Below, piece by piece: positions 46,090 to 56,169 of a stretch of DNA of 64,000 bases. The first letter of the stretch is position 1, and every line of letters begins with the position of its first letter. Position numbers and translations under genes: made by a program. The notes beneath the pieces are model-generated. The model did not search any database and was not told the origin of the DNA. It worked only from the letters and a program-made list of their open reading frames with translations. Origin of the DNA: Megamerina dolium (taxonomy: Eukaryota; Arthropoda; Insecta; Diptera; Megamerinidae); assembly GCA_963854835.1 (NCBI GenBank), contig OY978525.1:72745128-72809127 (forward strand), read 5' to 3'.

Positions 46090-46812
46090 TTATTTCTTGA
46101 ATTTTAACAAGTCTATTTTCTTTCTAACACAATTACCTTGGGGGCTTGGTGATTTTATAGATATTACCGTGGGTGAGTGGTCAGATGATAGATCATAATT
46201 ACACTCTGTGGAGATATTTTCCATCTGCAAACCTTTGGCGACTCCAAAGTCTATGAGATCGGGTATTTTCCTCTTGTCCGTCGGCCAATATGTCGGTTGA
46301 CCATTTGAAATAACATCGTAGCCGTGGTTAGTGATGATTGAACATAGTCTTTTGCCTTTTGGAGTTATTAATCGGGAGCCCCAGTGAGTGTGTTTGGCGT
46401 TGAAATCGCCAGCAACCAAGAATTTGCTACCAAGAGTTGAGAAAAATTCTTTATATTGCTGTTCGGTAATACTGTATCTTGGGGGACAGTATATCGCAGA
46501 TATTACTAGCTTAGAGATGTATTCTTCCAGACATATAGATGTTGCTTGCAAGTAGACGCTACTAAAATCTTCGAGAACATGATGTTTTATTCTGCTTTTT
46601 ATCAATATGGCAGTTCCTCCGCGTGCCTTACCATGCGGATGATTTGTGGTGTACAGTTTGTAATATGGTATTTGGTAGCAATTTTTGTCAGTGAAATGGG
46701 TCTCAGATATCATCATTATGTCGATTTGGCTGGATTCAAGGAATTGAATTAGCTCCAAACGGTGCTGGCTTAAGCCGTTGGCGTTCCAGTGGCATATCTT
46801 GAGACAACTCAT
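46090..46812 (-). CDS. Jockey-type ORF2, APE endonuclease domain
   Basis: A 240-codon open segment starting MSCLKICHWNANGLSQHRLE. Endonuclease signatures: IMMISETHF (catalytic Glu), GGTAILIKS, AIYCPPRY, FLVAGDFNAKHTHWGS (Asp/Asn) and LSSDHSPTVI (SDH). It nicks the target strand. A stop after DLLKFKK separates it from the rest of ORF2 (45670-45972, KRRLRRQWQEFRSPNLKTQL linker), so the full ORF2 is not intact. Confidence 0.88.
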   Translation of the reverse strand: MSCLKICHWNANGLSQHRLELIQFLESSQIDIMMISETHFTDKNCYQIPYYKLYTTNHPHGKARGGTAILIKSRIKHHVLEDFSSVYLQATSICLEEYISKLVISAIYCPPRYSITEQQYKEFFSTLGSKFLVAGDFNAKHTHWGSRLITPKGKRLCSIITNHGYDVISNGQPTYWPTDKRKIPDLIDFGVAKGLQMENISTECNYDLSSDHSPTVISIKSPSPQGNCVRKKIDLLKFKK

Positions 46813-48410
46813 GGTCTGGATAGCAATGTTTGGAGTAACATCGATTGATTTTTCATCATTTCTTGCATCATTGTTTGCATTGAGTTCATGAATTGGTTCA
46901 TATTCTGAATCAATGTTTGAAGCAAATGTTCAAGGGTACTTGGCTGTTGGGTGGTCAGTGAGTGTTTCTGCTCATTATTTACATTGCTTTGTTGGTGTGG
47001 GTTTTGTTTTAACACGCTAGCGTATGAATTGGTTTGATTCTTGTTTGGGATTGCAGAGAAGAATTGTGTTGCATCAATATTTTGTCTCTTACTTGAGTTG
47101 GCTATCTGAGTTTGCTCAACTGGTTTTAGAGGTTGATTGCTAGCGGAGAAATTTAGCTTTAGGGTTGTATATACTGGGCAACCTCTATAATTTGCGGTGT
47201 GATTACCTCCACAATTGCTGCATTTTTTCATGCTAGCATCGCCTTTAGATTTTGGGCATATGTTTGATTTATGGAGATCTCCACAAATCACACAAACAGC
47301 TGGCAGGGTACAATATGTCTTAGTATGTCCATATTCTTGGCAGTTACTGAGGAGGTCCAGTTCTCTTATGGGTTTCTTCGATTGTGATTTTGCGATGCAA
47401 TAAATATCGAATTTTATATATGGGATGTACTTCACCTTTTTTTAGGGGTTTTGTTTCAGGCTGAAGCTCAATACGATATAACGGTTGAGGTATATTGGTC
47501 TTGTTGAGAATGTTGAATACTGTTTTGGCTTGAAACCCTTCTTCCTGAAGGGCAAGTTTGATTTCGTTAATGTCAACGTTGGGTTCGACGCCTTTGAGTA
47601 CAACGATTAAGCCCTTACTACTTTTTAGCTGATATGTGTAGTAATTCTTTTTTACAGCATCAAATTCCGCAATTACTTTGCGATAATGAGTTTCGCTGTA
47701 GATTTGCACTTTCGTTTCCTCAATTTGGCCTTTGCGAATAGGAACAACGTGGAAATTCTTTGGTCCTATAAGACTTGTAATTCTAGAAATCAACTTATCT
47801 GAGTTGCGTTCTCTCAAGAAAATGGGTGGGGGTTTGAAATTTTTCTTGGAGATAATATTTTCGTCACTTTCATCACCTGAAAGCAGAGCGTATCTATTTT
47901 CCGAACTAATAGGGACAGTGTTCTGTTTTTGAATTTTTGTTGAATTCATTTGTTTTGAATTTTGCGGACTTCTCTTTCGCTTTACTACAGTAATGTAGCG
48001 ATCAATACCAGTTTGAACAGCAACTGGTTCTTTATTAGTCATCGCACTAGTTGCTTTAACTACTGGGTCATGCACTTCAGTAGAAGTGCCGTTATTTGAT
48101 TGCTTTGATGTTGTAGCTGTTGGTGTTACAGCAGGAGAAGCACATTGTACACTCCACGGTATAGAGGGAGATAGTATATCACGATAGAACAAATTATTTT
48201 TTTTGTCTGTATTTATTGTTGTTGCAAAATTTGATGAATTTTTAATATGTGCAGGCAAAAGATTTGCACTGTTACTTTCACTTGTGCAGTGTGTATCAAC
48301 TGATAATGCACTTATCGGGGGGGTTTGCGCGGGTGATTGCAAATTATTGTTTACACACACATTAACAGGCGATTGCCGTTGCCGGAGAGGAGAGCGCTGA
48401 ACACTCTTAT
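46809..48410 (-). pseudogene. Jockey-type ORF1 (Gag-like)
   Basis: RNA-binding ORF1 protein. The N-terminal part reads SVQRSPLRQRQSPVN. At the position of the ATG seen in the 5.8 kb copy this copy has AAG, so the start codon is lost. 47344-48360 is open and includes the RRM-like region YYTYQLKSSKGLIVVLKGVE. A frameshift at about 47420 leads to 46809-47435 with knuckles CQEYGHTKTYC, CVICGDLHKSNIC and CSNCGGNHTANYRGC. It ends in a Met/Gln-rich coiled tail. Confidence 0.85.
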
Positions 48411-48480
48411 TATAAACAAAATGTTTGCAAATTATATTATTATTTTATTTGTTTTTTTTTTTTTCTAAAAATCAAAAGAA

Positions 48481-48714
48481 AGACGTCCACTCTTATTGGT
48501 GACTTTCGCGAAACTCATACGAATGAAACTCAATACGAATGAATAGTTTTTATTTACAGCTTTATTATGAAGCATAAGAAATGAACATAGGCTTGCTGTG
48601 TGCAAAATCAGAAAATGTAGTAGGTGATGCCAATTAATTATGTAGTCGCGCTCAGAACAGTTGGATCATTTCGGGCGGGAAGCACCGTGCTAAGTGCTAA
48701 GTTCACAAATCGTT
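48481..48714. other. Spacer between jockey-type LINE and BEL
   Basis: No gene recognised. Contains a tandem-like actcatacgaatgaa/actcaatacgaatgaa. Confidence 0.4.
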
Positions 48715-48799
48715 TTAAGGGATTTTTATGTTGATTACATGATATCAGGAGGTAGCACAATATCAATAACAAACCACCGATCTTCTAGCACTGGGAAAT

Positions 48800-49369
48800 T
48801 TGAAATTGAGAAAATGGTGTTCTAACCATTCTGAAGTGCTTTGTGATGTTACCGATGCCGAAAAGGAGCGTCTTCTCAACTTCGACGACTATACTTTGCT
48901 ATTTTCGTTCACGCCGCACTTCAACTTTAAGAAGCATACCAAGCGGTCTGTGTTGTCTACAATTGCTAGATTTTATGATCCATTAGGACTAATCGGTCCA
49001 TTTTTAATCAGAGCTAAAATTATCTTGCAAAGTATGTGGAGAAAAAAATTGGAATGGGGTGAAGGTCTGACGCAGTCACTGGATACAGCTTGGTCAAGCT
49101 TCTGCACTGATTTTGAAAATGTACAGCATTTAACATTACCACGTTTTGTATTACATACTGACGCTGCTCTTGAAATCCATGCCTTTGGCGATGCAAGCCT
49201 CGAAGCCTATGGGGCATGTATCTACGTTCGCTCCTGCAAGAGCGGAAAGGTTAACGTACAATTATTATGTTCAAAAGCACGTGTCGCCCCTCTAAAAACT
49301 GCTACGATTCCTAAACTGGAACTTTGTGCTGCTACATTGCTCGCGCAGCTGTTGGGTGAAATCTTCTAA
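48800..49369 (+). pseudogene. BEL/Pao RT thumb and RNase H (copy G)
   Basis: A 189-codon open segment. It encodes the RT C-terminal region (VLSTIARFYDPLGLIGPFLI, WRKKLEWGEGLTQSLDTAW) and the RNase H start (FGDASLEAYGACIYVRS; KARVAPLKTATIPKLELCAA). A stop follows LGEIF, where related copies continue into FCWSDS-like sequence; that sequence can be read in another frame just downstream. Confidence 0.85.
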
Positions 49370-50208
49370 TTTGCCAATTTCATTGCTGGTCTGATTCTTC
49401 GGTAGTACTATCATGGCTGCAGGAGGAATCTTCGAGGTTTAACGTATTCGTTGTAAATCGTGTAGCCGCATTCAACAACTTACAAAGGGAATACAATGGC
49501 ATTACGTACCCACCGCGCTCAACCCAGCTGATATTTTGTCAAAAGGAGCAAGACCAACAGAATTGGTTAATTCATCACTTTGGGCCAATGGGAATGATTT
49601 TCTGAAAGAACCAAAGACTGATTGGCCAAAACACTCTGCATCGCTATCGATGATCTGCCAGAAATTGGACATAGGGCGTTGCTGTCCTTTTCCGCTCGTG
49701 CTGATATATCATTGGAATTCAAGTATATAAATTCATTCTCGATGATGCAACACATATTTGGCTACATTCACAAAGTCATCACTTCATCAAAATCACCGCA
49801 GCTTACGTCAGAAAACATTCGACGCGGTACACGTCTACTAATTCGTATGGTGCAGTGGGCACATCTTTGGCAAGAATGCAAATCCTTGCTAGCAAGCAAA
49901 TGTTTTGAGTCTTCAAGCAGTATTGCATCTTTATGTACGTTTTTGGGAGGTGAGGGGCTTATTCGTATTGGTTAGCGTCTAAAAAACTCCGCTCTTAATT
50001 TTGAAGCTCGCCACCCTATTATTTTACCAAGAAATCATCCGCTGACTCTCGCCAACATTATTCACTTACATCGTAAGCTTCTTCACGCAGTTCCACAATC
50101 ATTGTTAGCATCAATTAGGCTGCAATACTGGCCAATACTGGTGGAAGAAAAAGCGTTGCAAAGGCGCTGCATAAATGTGTAATTTGTTGTCGATCAAAGC
50201 CTCTTCTT

Positions 50209-50613
50209 GTGAAGCATGTCATGGCTGATTTACCCAAGGAACGTATTCAAGCGTCTCGTGCATTTTTGGTTACTGGTGTGGATTACCGCGGTCCATTTTA
50301 TTACAAAAGTAATGTGGGCAGTCGGGCACCTCGAAAATGCTACATAGGCATATACATATGTTTTGCAACGAAGGCGATATGGATGGAGCTGGTTAAAGAC
50401 TTCTCCACTGCCGCATTCATTGTTGGACTCAAGCGTTTCGTCGCCACGACAGGGAAGCCACATTGTATTTGGTCGGATAACGCCACAAACTTTACAGGAG
50501 CCAAGAACGAATTAGAGGACTTGCGAAAGATATTCCTCAGTCAAAAACATTGCAATGAAATTCATACTCACCTCGTTCGCCTCATTTCGGCAGATTGTGG
50601 GAATCAGCTGTAA
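50209..50613 (+). pseudogene. BEL/Pao integrase core (copy G)
   Basis: A 134-codon segment with MADLPKERIQASRAFLVTGV, VDYRGPFYYKSNVGSRAPRK (first Asp), YIGIYICFATKAIWMELVKD and CIWSDNATNFTGAKNELEDL (second Asp). It shifts frame before the Glu motif, which is legible downstream as LWESAVKMAKCHL. The zinc-binding region is upstream in another frame. Confidence 0.85.
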
Positions 50614-51172
50614 AGATGGCTAAGTGCCACCTATACCGCACTGTCGGATCGGCTCTTCTTGGCTTTGATGTGCTGCGCACTGTGGTATGCCAAATATGTG
50701 CAATAATAAACTCTCGGCCTCTTGTTCCGCTTTCAGATTAATCCAGATGACCTCGACGTCTTGACTCCTGGCCATTTCCTCATTGGTGGACAATTTACAG
50801 CACATATCGAACCAGTCCTTTCATCGCTTAACTACAATCGACTTGACCGTTGGCAGCGTGCAGCAAGTTTTTTGGAGGCGATGGAGTAACGAGTATCTTA
50901 CTCTTCTACAGCAACGTGAAAAATAGCGCACTCCTCAACCCAGCATTAAAATCAGCGATATTGTATGCATCAAGGATGAATCTCTTCCTCCACTGAAGTG
51001 GCCTCTAGCGCAAGTCATTGAAACCATAGCAGACAAGGATGATGTGGTTCGAGTCGCTATCCTACGAACTCCTACGGGTACCGCTCGTCGCGGAGCCAAC
51101 AAGCTATGCATCCTTTTCGTGAATGATACTCTTGAAGGCTATGTTCCTTCAACGGGGGGAGGATGTTCGGGG

Positions 51173-51464
51173 CAGCAGTAATGATTGCTGATTATTTCTT
51201 TTTTTTTGTATGCTTTTGTTTATTATGTATGGACCATTAGATGGCCCACCCTTTATTGTAATACAGTATCTTTTTTGTTCTCTATTGTATGAGGTTTACG
51301 TACTTTTTATTCGCCGTCTCTTACTTTTTTTGCTTTTGTTAATTTTCTTTCTACATCATTTTCTTTTTACATCATTACAGAGTTATCTGCTTTATGCGGC
51401 AGACTGTTATATATTGTTTAATATTTTAATAAATTCAGTTCCCTGAAACAGTTCATATTGAACA
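51173..51464 (+). repeat. Probable BEL 3' LTR (copy G)
   Basis: Follows a polypurine tract (acggggggagga) and begins TGTTCGGGGCAGC. A matching inverted terminus GAACA at 51460-51464 would close a 292-bp LTR; an AATAAA lies at 51428-51433. The right boundary is inferred from the inverted repeat only. Confidence 0.5.
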
Positions 51465-51768
51465 CAACGTGATTTTGCTAAGGCACTAGTTTAGCCATCA
51501 AAAAGCTGATAGTTCATACAACTATCTTTTACATTTTATTCGTCTAATGCTTTATTATGACCAATTTTTGCTTGTAGTAATTTATCATTAGTCTTTTTAT
51601 CATTATAAGATTTATATCAGGTGTAGTAAAGAAATCCAATAGATGGCTTTAGTATTTTGTATTTCGCATTGTATAAGTGCTACATGGCGTTAGAAAGATA
51701 GGATTTCGTACTAAATAATCTTTTTAGCCAATTTTGTGATTGCTTGATTGTTTGAGCACGAGTGAAAG
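51465..51768. other. Spacer and mariner 5' flank
   Basis: No gene recognised. The part next to 51769 is probably the mariner leader and TIR, which I could not delimit. Confidence 0.4.
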
Positions 51769-52723
51769 ATGGACACCAGTAAAGAGAAAATACGCCATCT
51801 TTTACAGTATTTTCGTATAAAGGCGAAAACACTAGCCAGACGACTGAAAATGTGAATAGTGTTTATGCTCCTGATACTGTAACAGCCAATCACATGCAAT
51901 TTTGGTTTCGTCGATTCCTTACCGGTAATTTTGATGTCAAAGATGTAAGGCCAATTGTCGAAAATATCGATAAAATAACGGAAATCGGCGAGTCTGAACG
52001 TCATGTAAGCATTGTTTCTATTGCCCAGTAGCTAAACATTGCACAAAAAACCGTTTGGAACCATTTAAATAAGGCTGGATACAAAAAGAAGCTCGGTGTA
52101 TGGGTGCCACACGAGTTAACGCAAAAAAATCTCATGGGCCAAGTTTCCATCTGAGAATCGCTACTAAATCGCAACAAAATCGATCCATTTCTGAAGCGGA
52201 TGGTTACTGGTGATGAAAAGTTGGTTACTTACGACAACGTCACGAGAAAACGGTTGTGGTCGAATCGCGGAGAGCCGGCGCAAACAGTGGCCAAGCCTGG
52301 ACTGACGGTCAGGAAGGTTTTGCTATGTGTTTGGTGGAATTGGCAGGGAATCATCTACTATGAGCTGCTCCCCTACTGCCAAACTCCTAATTCGGACCTG
52401 TATTGTTAACAATTGGATTGTCTGAAGGAAGCTTTGGCCAATAGGAGAGGAATTGAGTTTCATCAGGACAACTCCAGGACACACATATCGATAGTGACTA
52501 GCCAGAAGCTAAGTCCGGACATGGCACCAAGTGATTACTACCTGTTCCTGTCTATGACGAATGATTTTGCTGATGAAAAATTCGCCTCAAGAGAAGCTCG
52601 TGAAAATCTATTGTCCCAGTTTTTTGCCAATAGGGACGAGGGTTTCTAGGAGAGTGGCATTATAAATTACCTTTAAAATGGCAACAAGTTTCCGAACAAA
52701 ACTGTGCATATTTGGCCTAAATC
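51769..52723 (+). pseudogene. mariner transposase remnant
   Basis: Starts MDTSKEKIRHLLQYF, followed by frameshifted FWFRRFLTGNFDVKD (mariner WFxRFxxGxxxxxD motif), stops, then KTVWNHLNKAGYKKKLGVWV, MVTGDEKLVTYDN (first catalytic Asp), RKVLLCVWWNWQGIIYYELL, FHQDNSRTH (second Asp) and PDMAPSDYYLF (third Asp). The second and third Asp are only 21 residues apart rather than 34, so part of the catalytic core is deleted. It ends near VSEQNCAYLA at about 52720. Dead. Confidence 0.88.
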
Positions 52724-53048
52724 GGATCATTCTAACTAAGCTAAATAAAATCTTTAATTTAATGCAAAAATAATGGATTTCTTTTTAATAGACCTTATAT
52801 AATGAAGAACCAACTGTAACTACAGCTCATATTGCTGGAATAAGTGGTAATAATACTGGTAAAAGCCCACCAATCTTTTCATTTTTAAAACTTTACAATT
52901 GGGACATGGATAATTTCAATAGTATTAAGGTTCGCATTCTTTTTAATAGTTTTAATTTGTTTTCCAGTTAGTGGTAAAATGTTTCATTCATTACACTTTC
53001 TTTGTTCTTTGTAATTGAATTGGTTCTAATTTTATAGCTATATCCCGT
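52724..53048. other. AT-rich flank with a 54-codon open segment
   Basis: 52791-52965 is open on the plus strand (EEPTVTTAHIAGISGNN, FSFLKLYNWDMDNFNSIKVR) and is followed by a ttttccag acceptor-like site. I do not recognise it. Its base composition resembles the virus-like region after 57.9 kb. Confidence 0.3.
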
Positions 53049-53053
53049 GTGGG

Positions 53054-53169
53054 GTTTTGGTTCTTCCCCCATCGGGCGCCTCCCCAGGTGGCAGATAAGG
53101 GAAAGCCCGCCAGATATGGCAGGTACCAGGTAAATCAAATACCAGGGCCGGACCAAAAAGAACCAAAAC
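53054..53169 (+). ncRNA. Structured leader RNA candidate of the APE-type LINE
   Basis: A perfect 12-bp helix, gttttggttctt (53054-53065) with aagaaccaaaac (53158-53169), encloses the core atcgggcgcctccccaggtg (53071-53090) and gcagataagggaa. An internal gggc/gccc pairing is possible. Shares the core with 26330-26444 (29 of 33 positions). Confidence 0.5.
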
Positions 53170-53326
53170 AACTGGCAGCGACTGTTCCAAACAATTGGCG
53201 GCTACCGACAGCATCTGCTCCTATGTTAAGGATGGCTGAAACTTTAGAAGGAAAACTGCAAACCCTTGAGAAGGCAACGGGAAACCACTGAAGTATTACC
53301 CCACGACAATCCTATTAATCACGGAA

Positions 53327-54150
53327 ATGCAACAACAGAAATGGCCCTCAATCTCTATCAAATCGAGGGTGCTAAGGATCCCCGGAGGTAAAACCAAAGA
53401 TAAATTAAATATAGGGACATGGAATTACTGCAGTTTATTTGCACCAAGCAAGTTAAAAAACGCAATAACAGAGATGAATAGATTGGAAATAAATGTTCTT
53501 GGAGTAAGTGAAATTTGGTAGCCAGACAGTAATGAGTTTTGTTCAGAAGATATGAAAGTATATTTTTCAGGTAATCAAAATCCGAACCATAGAAACGACG
53601 TAGCCGTTATTGTAAATAAGAAAGCAATGTTGTTGCTTTCATACCCAAATCCGACAGAATTATGTTACTTAAAATCAATGCAAAACAAATAAACATCAAC
53701 ATTCTGCAAGTATATGCACCAACGGCTGACAAAAGTGACGATGAAATGAAAGTTTTTTCCCAGAAATAGATGATCTTTTAAAATTTACAAAACCACATGA
53801 AATTAACATTATACAAGGGGATTTCAATGCCAAAGTTGGTTCACTATACACTGATGGTGTAACTGGAGGGTTCGGTCTGGGAGATCGAAATGAAACAGGC
53901 GACAGATTAGTACAATTCTGCCAAAACAATGCCATGAAAATTACAGATACTTGATTTTCCCTGCCACAAAGAAGACTGTATACTTGGAAATCGCCTCAGG
54001 ACAATTAACAAAATACAGTCAGGAATCAAATAGATTTTATAATTATAAACAAACGATTCAACTCAGCAATTACCAGAGTATCCACTTATCCAGGAGCTGA
54101 TATCTTTTCTGACCACAATCTCTTATTAGCCAACATGAAACTAAAACTAA
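53327..54150 (+). pseudogene. LINE APE endonuclease
   Basis: 53327-53521 encodes KLNIGTWNYCSLFAPSKLKN and RLEINVLGVSEIW (catalytic Glu). In shifted frames it continues as NINILQVYAPTADKSDDEMK, INIIQGDFNAKVGS (Asp/Asn), GDRNETGDRLVQFCQNNAM, QIDFIIINKRFNSAI and GADIFSDHNLLLANMKLKLK (SDH). All four catalytic signatures can be read, but at least two frameshifts and two stops intervene. Confidence 0.82.
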
Positions 54151-54663
54151 AAATTGCAAAAAGATACCACATAAACAAATGCTTAACACCAGAATGTTAA
54201 AGGAAAACGAAATTGTTCACAACTCACTCATTTCGGAAATAAATAACCAGCTTAACAACATCCAAACCTTTAACCAAGACCCACTTACAGTTTGGAACAA
54301 GATAACAACAACTGTAACTAAAATTGCAAAACAGACCCTAGTTAAAAGAAAAATGGATGACCGAAGAAATATTAAAATTAATTGACGAAAGGCGAGAGCA
54401 CAAAAACAAAAATATTGAAGTTTACCGAGAGCTAAATAAAGAAATTCGTCGTAAAGTGCGAATAGCTAAAAATGAATGGATAGACGCCCAATGTAAAGAC
54501 ATTGAAAATCTCCAAAAACTTCACGATGACTTTAACATTCACAAAAAACTAAATTAGTTGTCTGGCGTTTATCGAAGAAAATTGACGTCTCTTTTGCTCA
54601 ACAAAAATAACGAAATCGCATCCCAAATAAGTGAAAAGAAAGAGATGAGAAAGAGATCGAATA

Positions 54664-55480
54664 TTGCGTACTGCATCTAACAACACTAATATTTCCGGTC
54701 TACCAATAAAAATAGATGAAATTAAACACTCCATTAAGCTCTCAAAGGACAATAAGACCCCTGGAACAAATGATATACCTGCAGAAATTTTTAAACTAAT
54801 AAATGACGATAACCTCAATCTTCTTGTTCAAGCTTTTAACTATATTTATGATACTGGACAGTTCCCGCAAGATTGGCTAAAATCCATCTTTATCACATTG
54901 CCGAAGAAACCTCGGGCCAAAAAATGCAAAGAATATCGATTAATCAGCTTAATGAATCATTCACTTAAAATTTTTCTAAAAATCATACATAACCGCGTAA
55001 ATGCCAAGTGCGAAGATGCAACAGGAGACTCTAAAAACGGATTGGGAACACGTGAAGCTCTCCTGGGTGTTAACGTTTTAGTTCAAAACTGCAAAGATGT
55101 ACGTTTTCCTCTATTTTATAGATTATCAGAAAGCTTTTGATACAGTGTAACACGACAAGCTATTTAATATATTACAATCACTAGACATAGACGAAAAAGA
55201 GCTGCGCTGTATAAGAAACTTGTACTGGAACCAAATCGCACAAGTTAGGGTAGATAACGAAAACACAAACGAAATAGAAATATTAAAAGGCGTTCGACAA
55301 GGGTGCATACTATCACCTCTCTTATTTAATATCTATTCGGAAAAAATCTTTCAAGAAGCTCTTTATAACGCACAAGGCGTAAAAGTAAATGGAAAGACTA
55401 TTAACAACATCAGGTATGCTGACGACACGACACTCTTCGCGGATAGTATAAAATATCTATTTACAAAACTTACTAGATAA
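54664..55480 (+). pseudogene. LINE reverse transcriptase
   Basis: 54664-55140: IKHSIKLSKDNKTPGTNDIP, PAEIFKLINDDNLNLLVQAF, FITLPKKPRAKKCKEYRLIS and LMNHSLKIFLKIIHNRVNAK, then a deletion to GLGTREALLGVNVLVQNCKD and (frameshifted) FIDYQKAFDTV. 55220-55480: GVRQGCILSPLLFNIYSEKI and IRYADDTTLFADSIK (YADD box). An internal frameshift and a stop at 55139 break it. The downstream C-terminal region is legible to about 56100. Confidence 0.85.
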
Positions 55481-56169
55481 GGTTAGTGAGTACAGCAACA
55501 AATATGGCCTTAAGATCAATGTGGCCAAAACTAAATTCATGGCTGTATGCAGGAAAAATACCCATAATAACCTAACCTTATCGATACAGAAAGAGTGTCC
55601 AAATTTCGATACTTAGGAAGCTGGATAAATGAAAATAAGGACTGTACCGAAGAAATTAAAACACGAATAGAAATGGCAAGAGCATCGTTCTGCAAATATA
55701 AATAAGTTCTCTGCAGCCATAAAATTAATATGCGATTAAAAATGCGCCTCGTTAAATGGATGGTCAGTACTTTTGTACGCCATGGAAATATGAACCCTTA
55801 AGGTAGCGGACGTATACTAAAAATCTCATGGACGGATCGTGTTACAACAGTGAGGTCCTTCGCCGAATGAACCAAGGCAGAAAACTTCTTACAAGAATTA
55901 AGCGAAGGAAGGAAGACTTCTTGTCTAGGGCATATTCCAAGAAATCAAAAATACAGACTGCTGCAACTCATCCTGGAAGGGAAAATTCAAGGAAAACGTG
56001 GCATAGGCAAGAAGCAATTATCATGGCTACGCAATATTAGACAATGGACGGGAATTGGCCACATAAGAGATCTATGGAATGCGGCAAGGGACAGATAAGC
56101 TTTCAGAGAAATCACAAACAACGTATTTTGACATTATACACTACATAGTTATATACTTTTGTACACATA

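Larger units (their letters stand above)
44080..48480 (-). mobile_element. Jockey-type LINE, nearly full length, broken
   Basis: Minus-strand LINE of about 4.4 kb. It has ORF1 (46809 to about 48410), ORF2 (44213-46812) and a 3' UTR ending in a poly(A) (T-run at 44080-44092 on the plus strand). ORF2 starts within the end of ORF1 (ATG...gagttgtctc), the usual jockey arrangement. Fragments of the same family lie at 5750-6285, 17887-18811 and 41846-42077. Confidence 0.92.
48715..51172 (+). mobile_element. BEL/Pao pol, 3' half (copy G)
   Basis: Plus strand. It starts within RT at FYVDYMISGG (catalytic YVDD read as YVDY), then LRKWCSNHSEVL and ARFYDPLGLIGPFLIRAKI. RNase H: HAFGDASLEAYGACIYVR and TIPKLELCAATLLAQLLG. 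Connection: NPADILSKGARPTELV. Integrase (50209-50613): VTGVDYRGPFYYKS, IWSDNATNFTGAKNELEDL. C-terminal domain to 51160: LPPLKWPLAQVIETI and RTPTGTARRGANKLCILF. Several frameshifts. Confidence 0.88.

Noticed and set aside
52850..52905. A possible P-loop in the orphan segment (SGNNTGKS)
   Set aside because: The Gly spacing does not fit GxxxxGK[ST] and no other NTPase motif follows.
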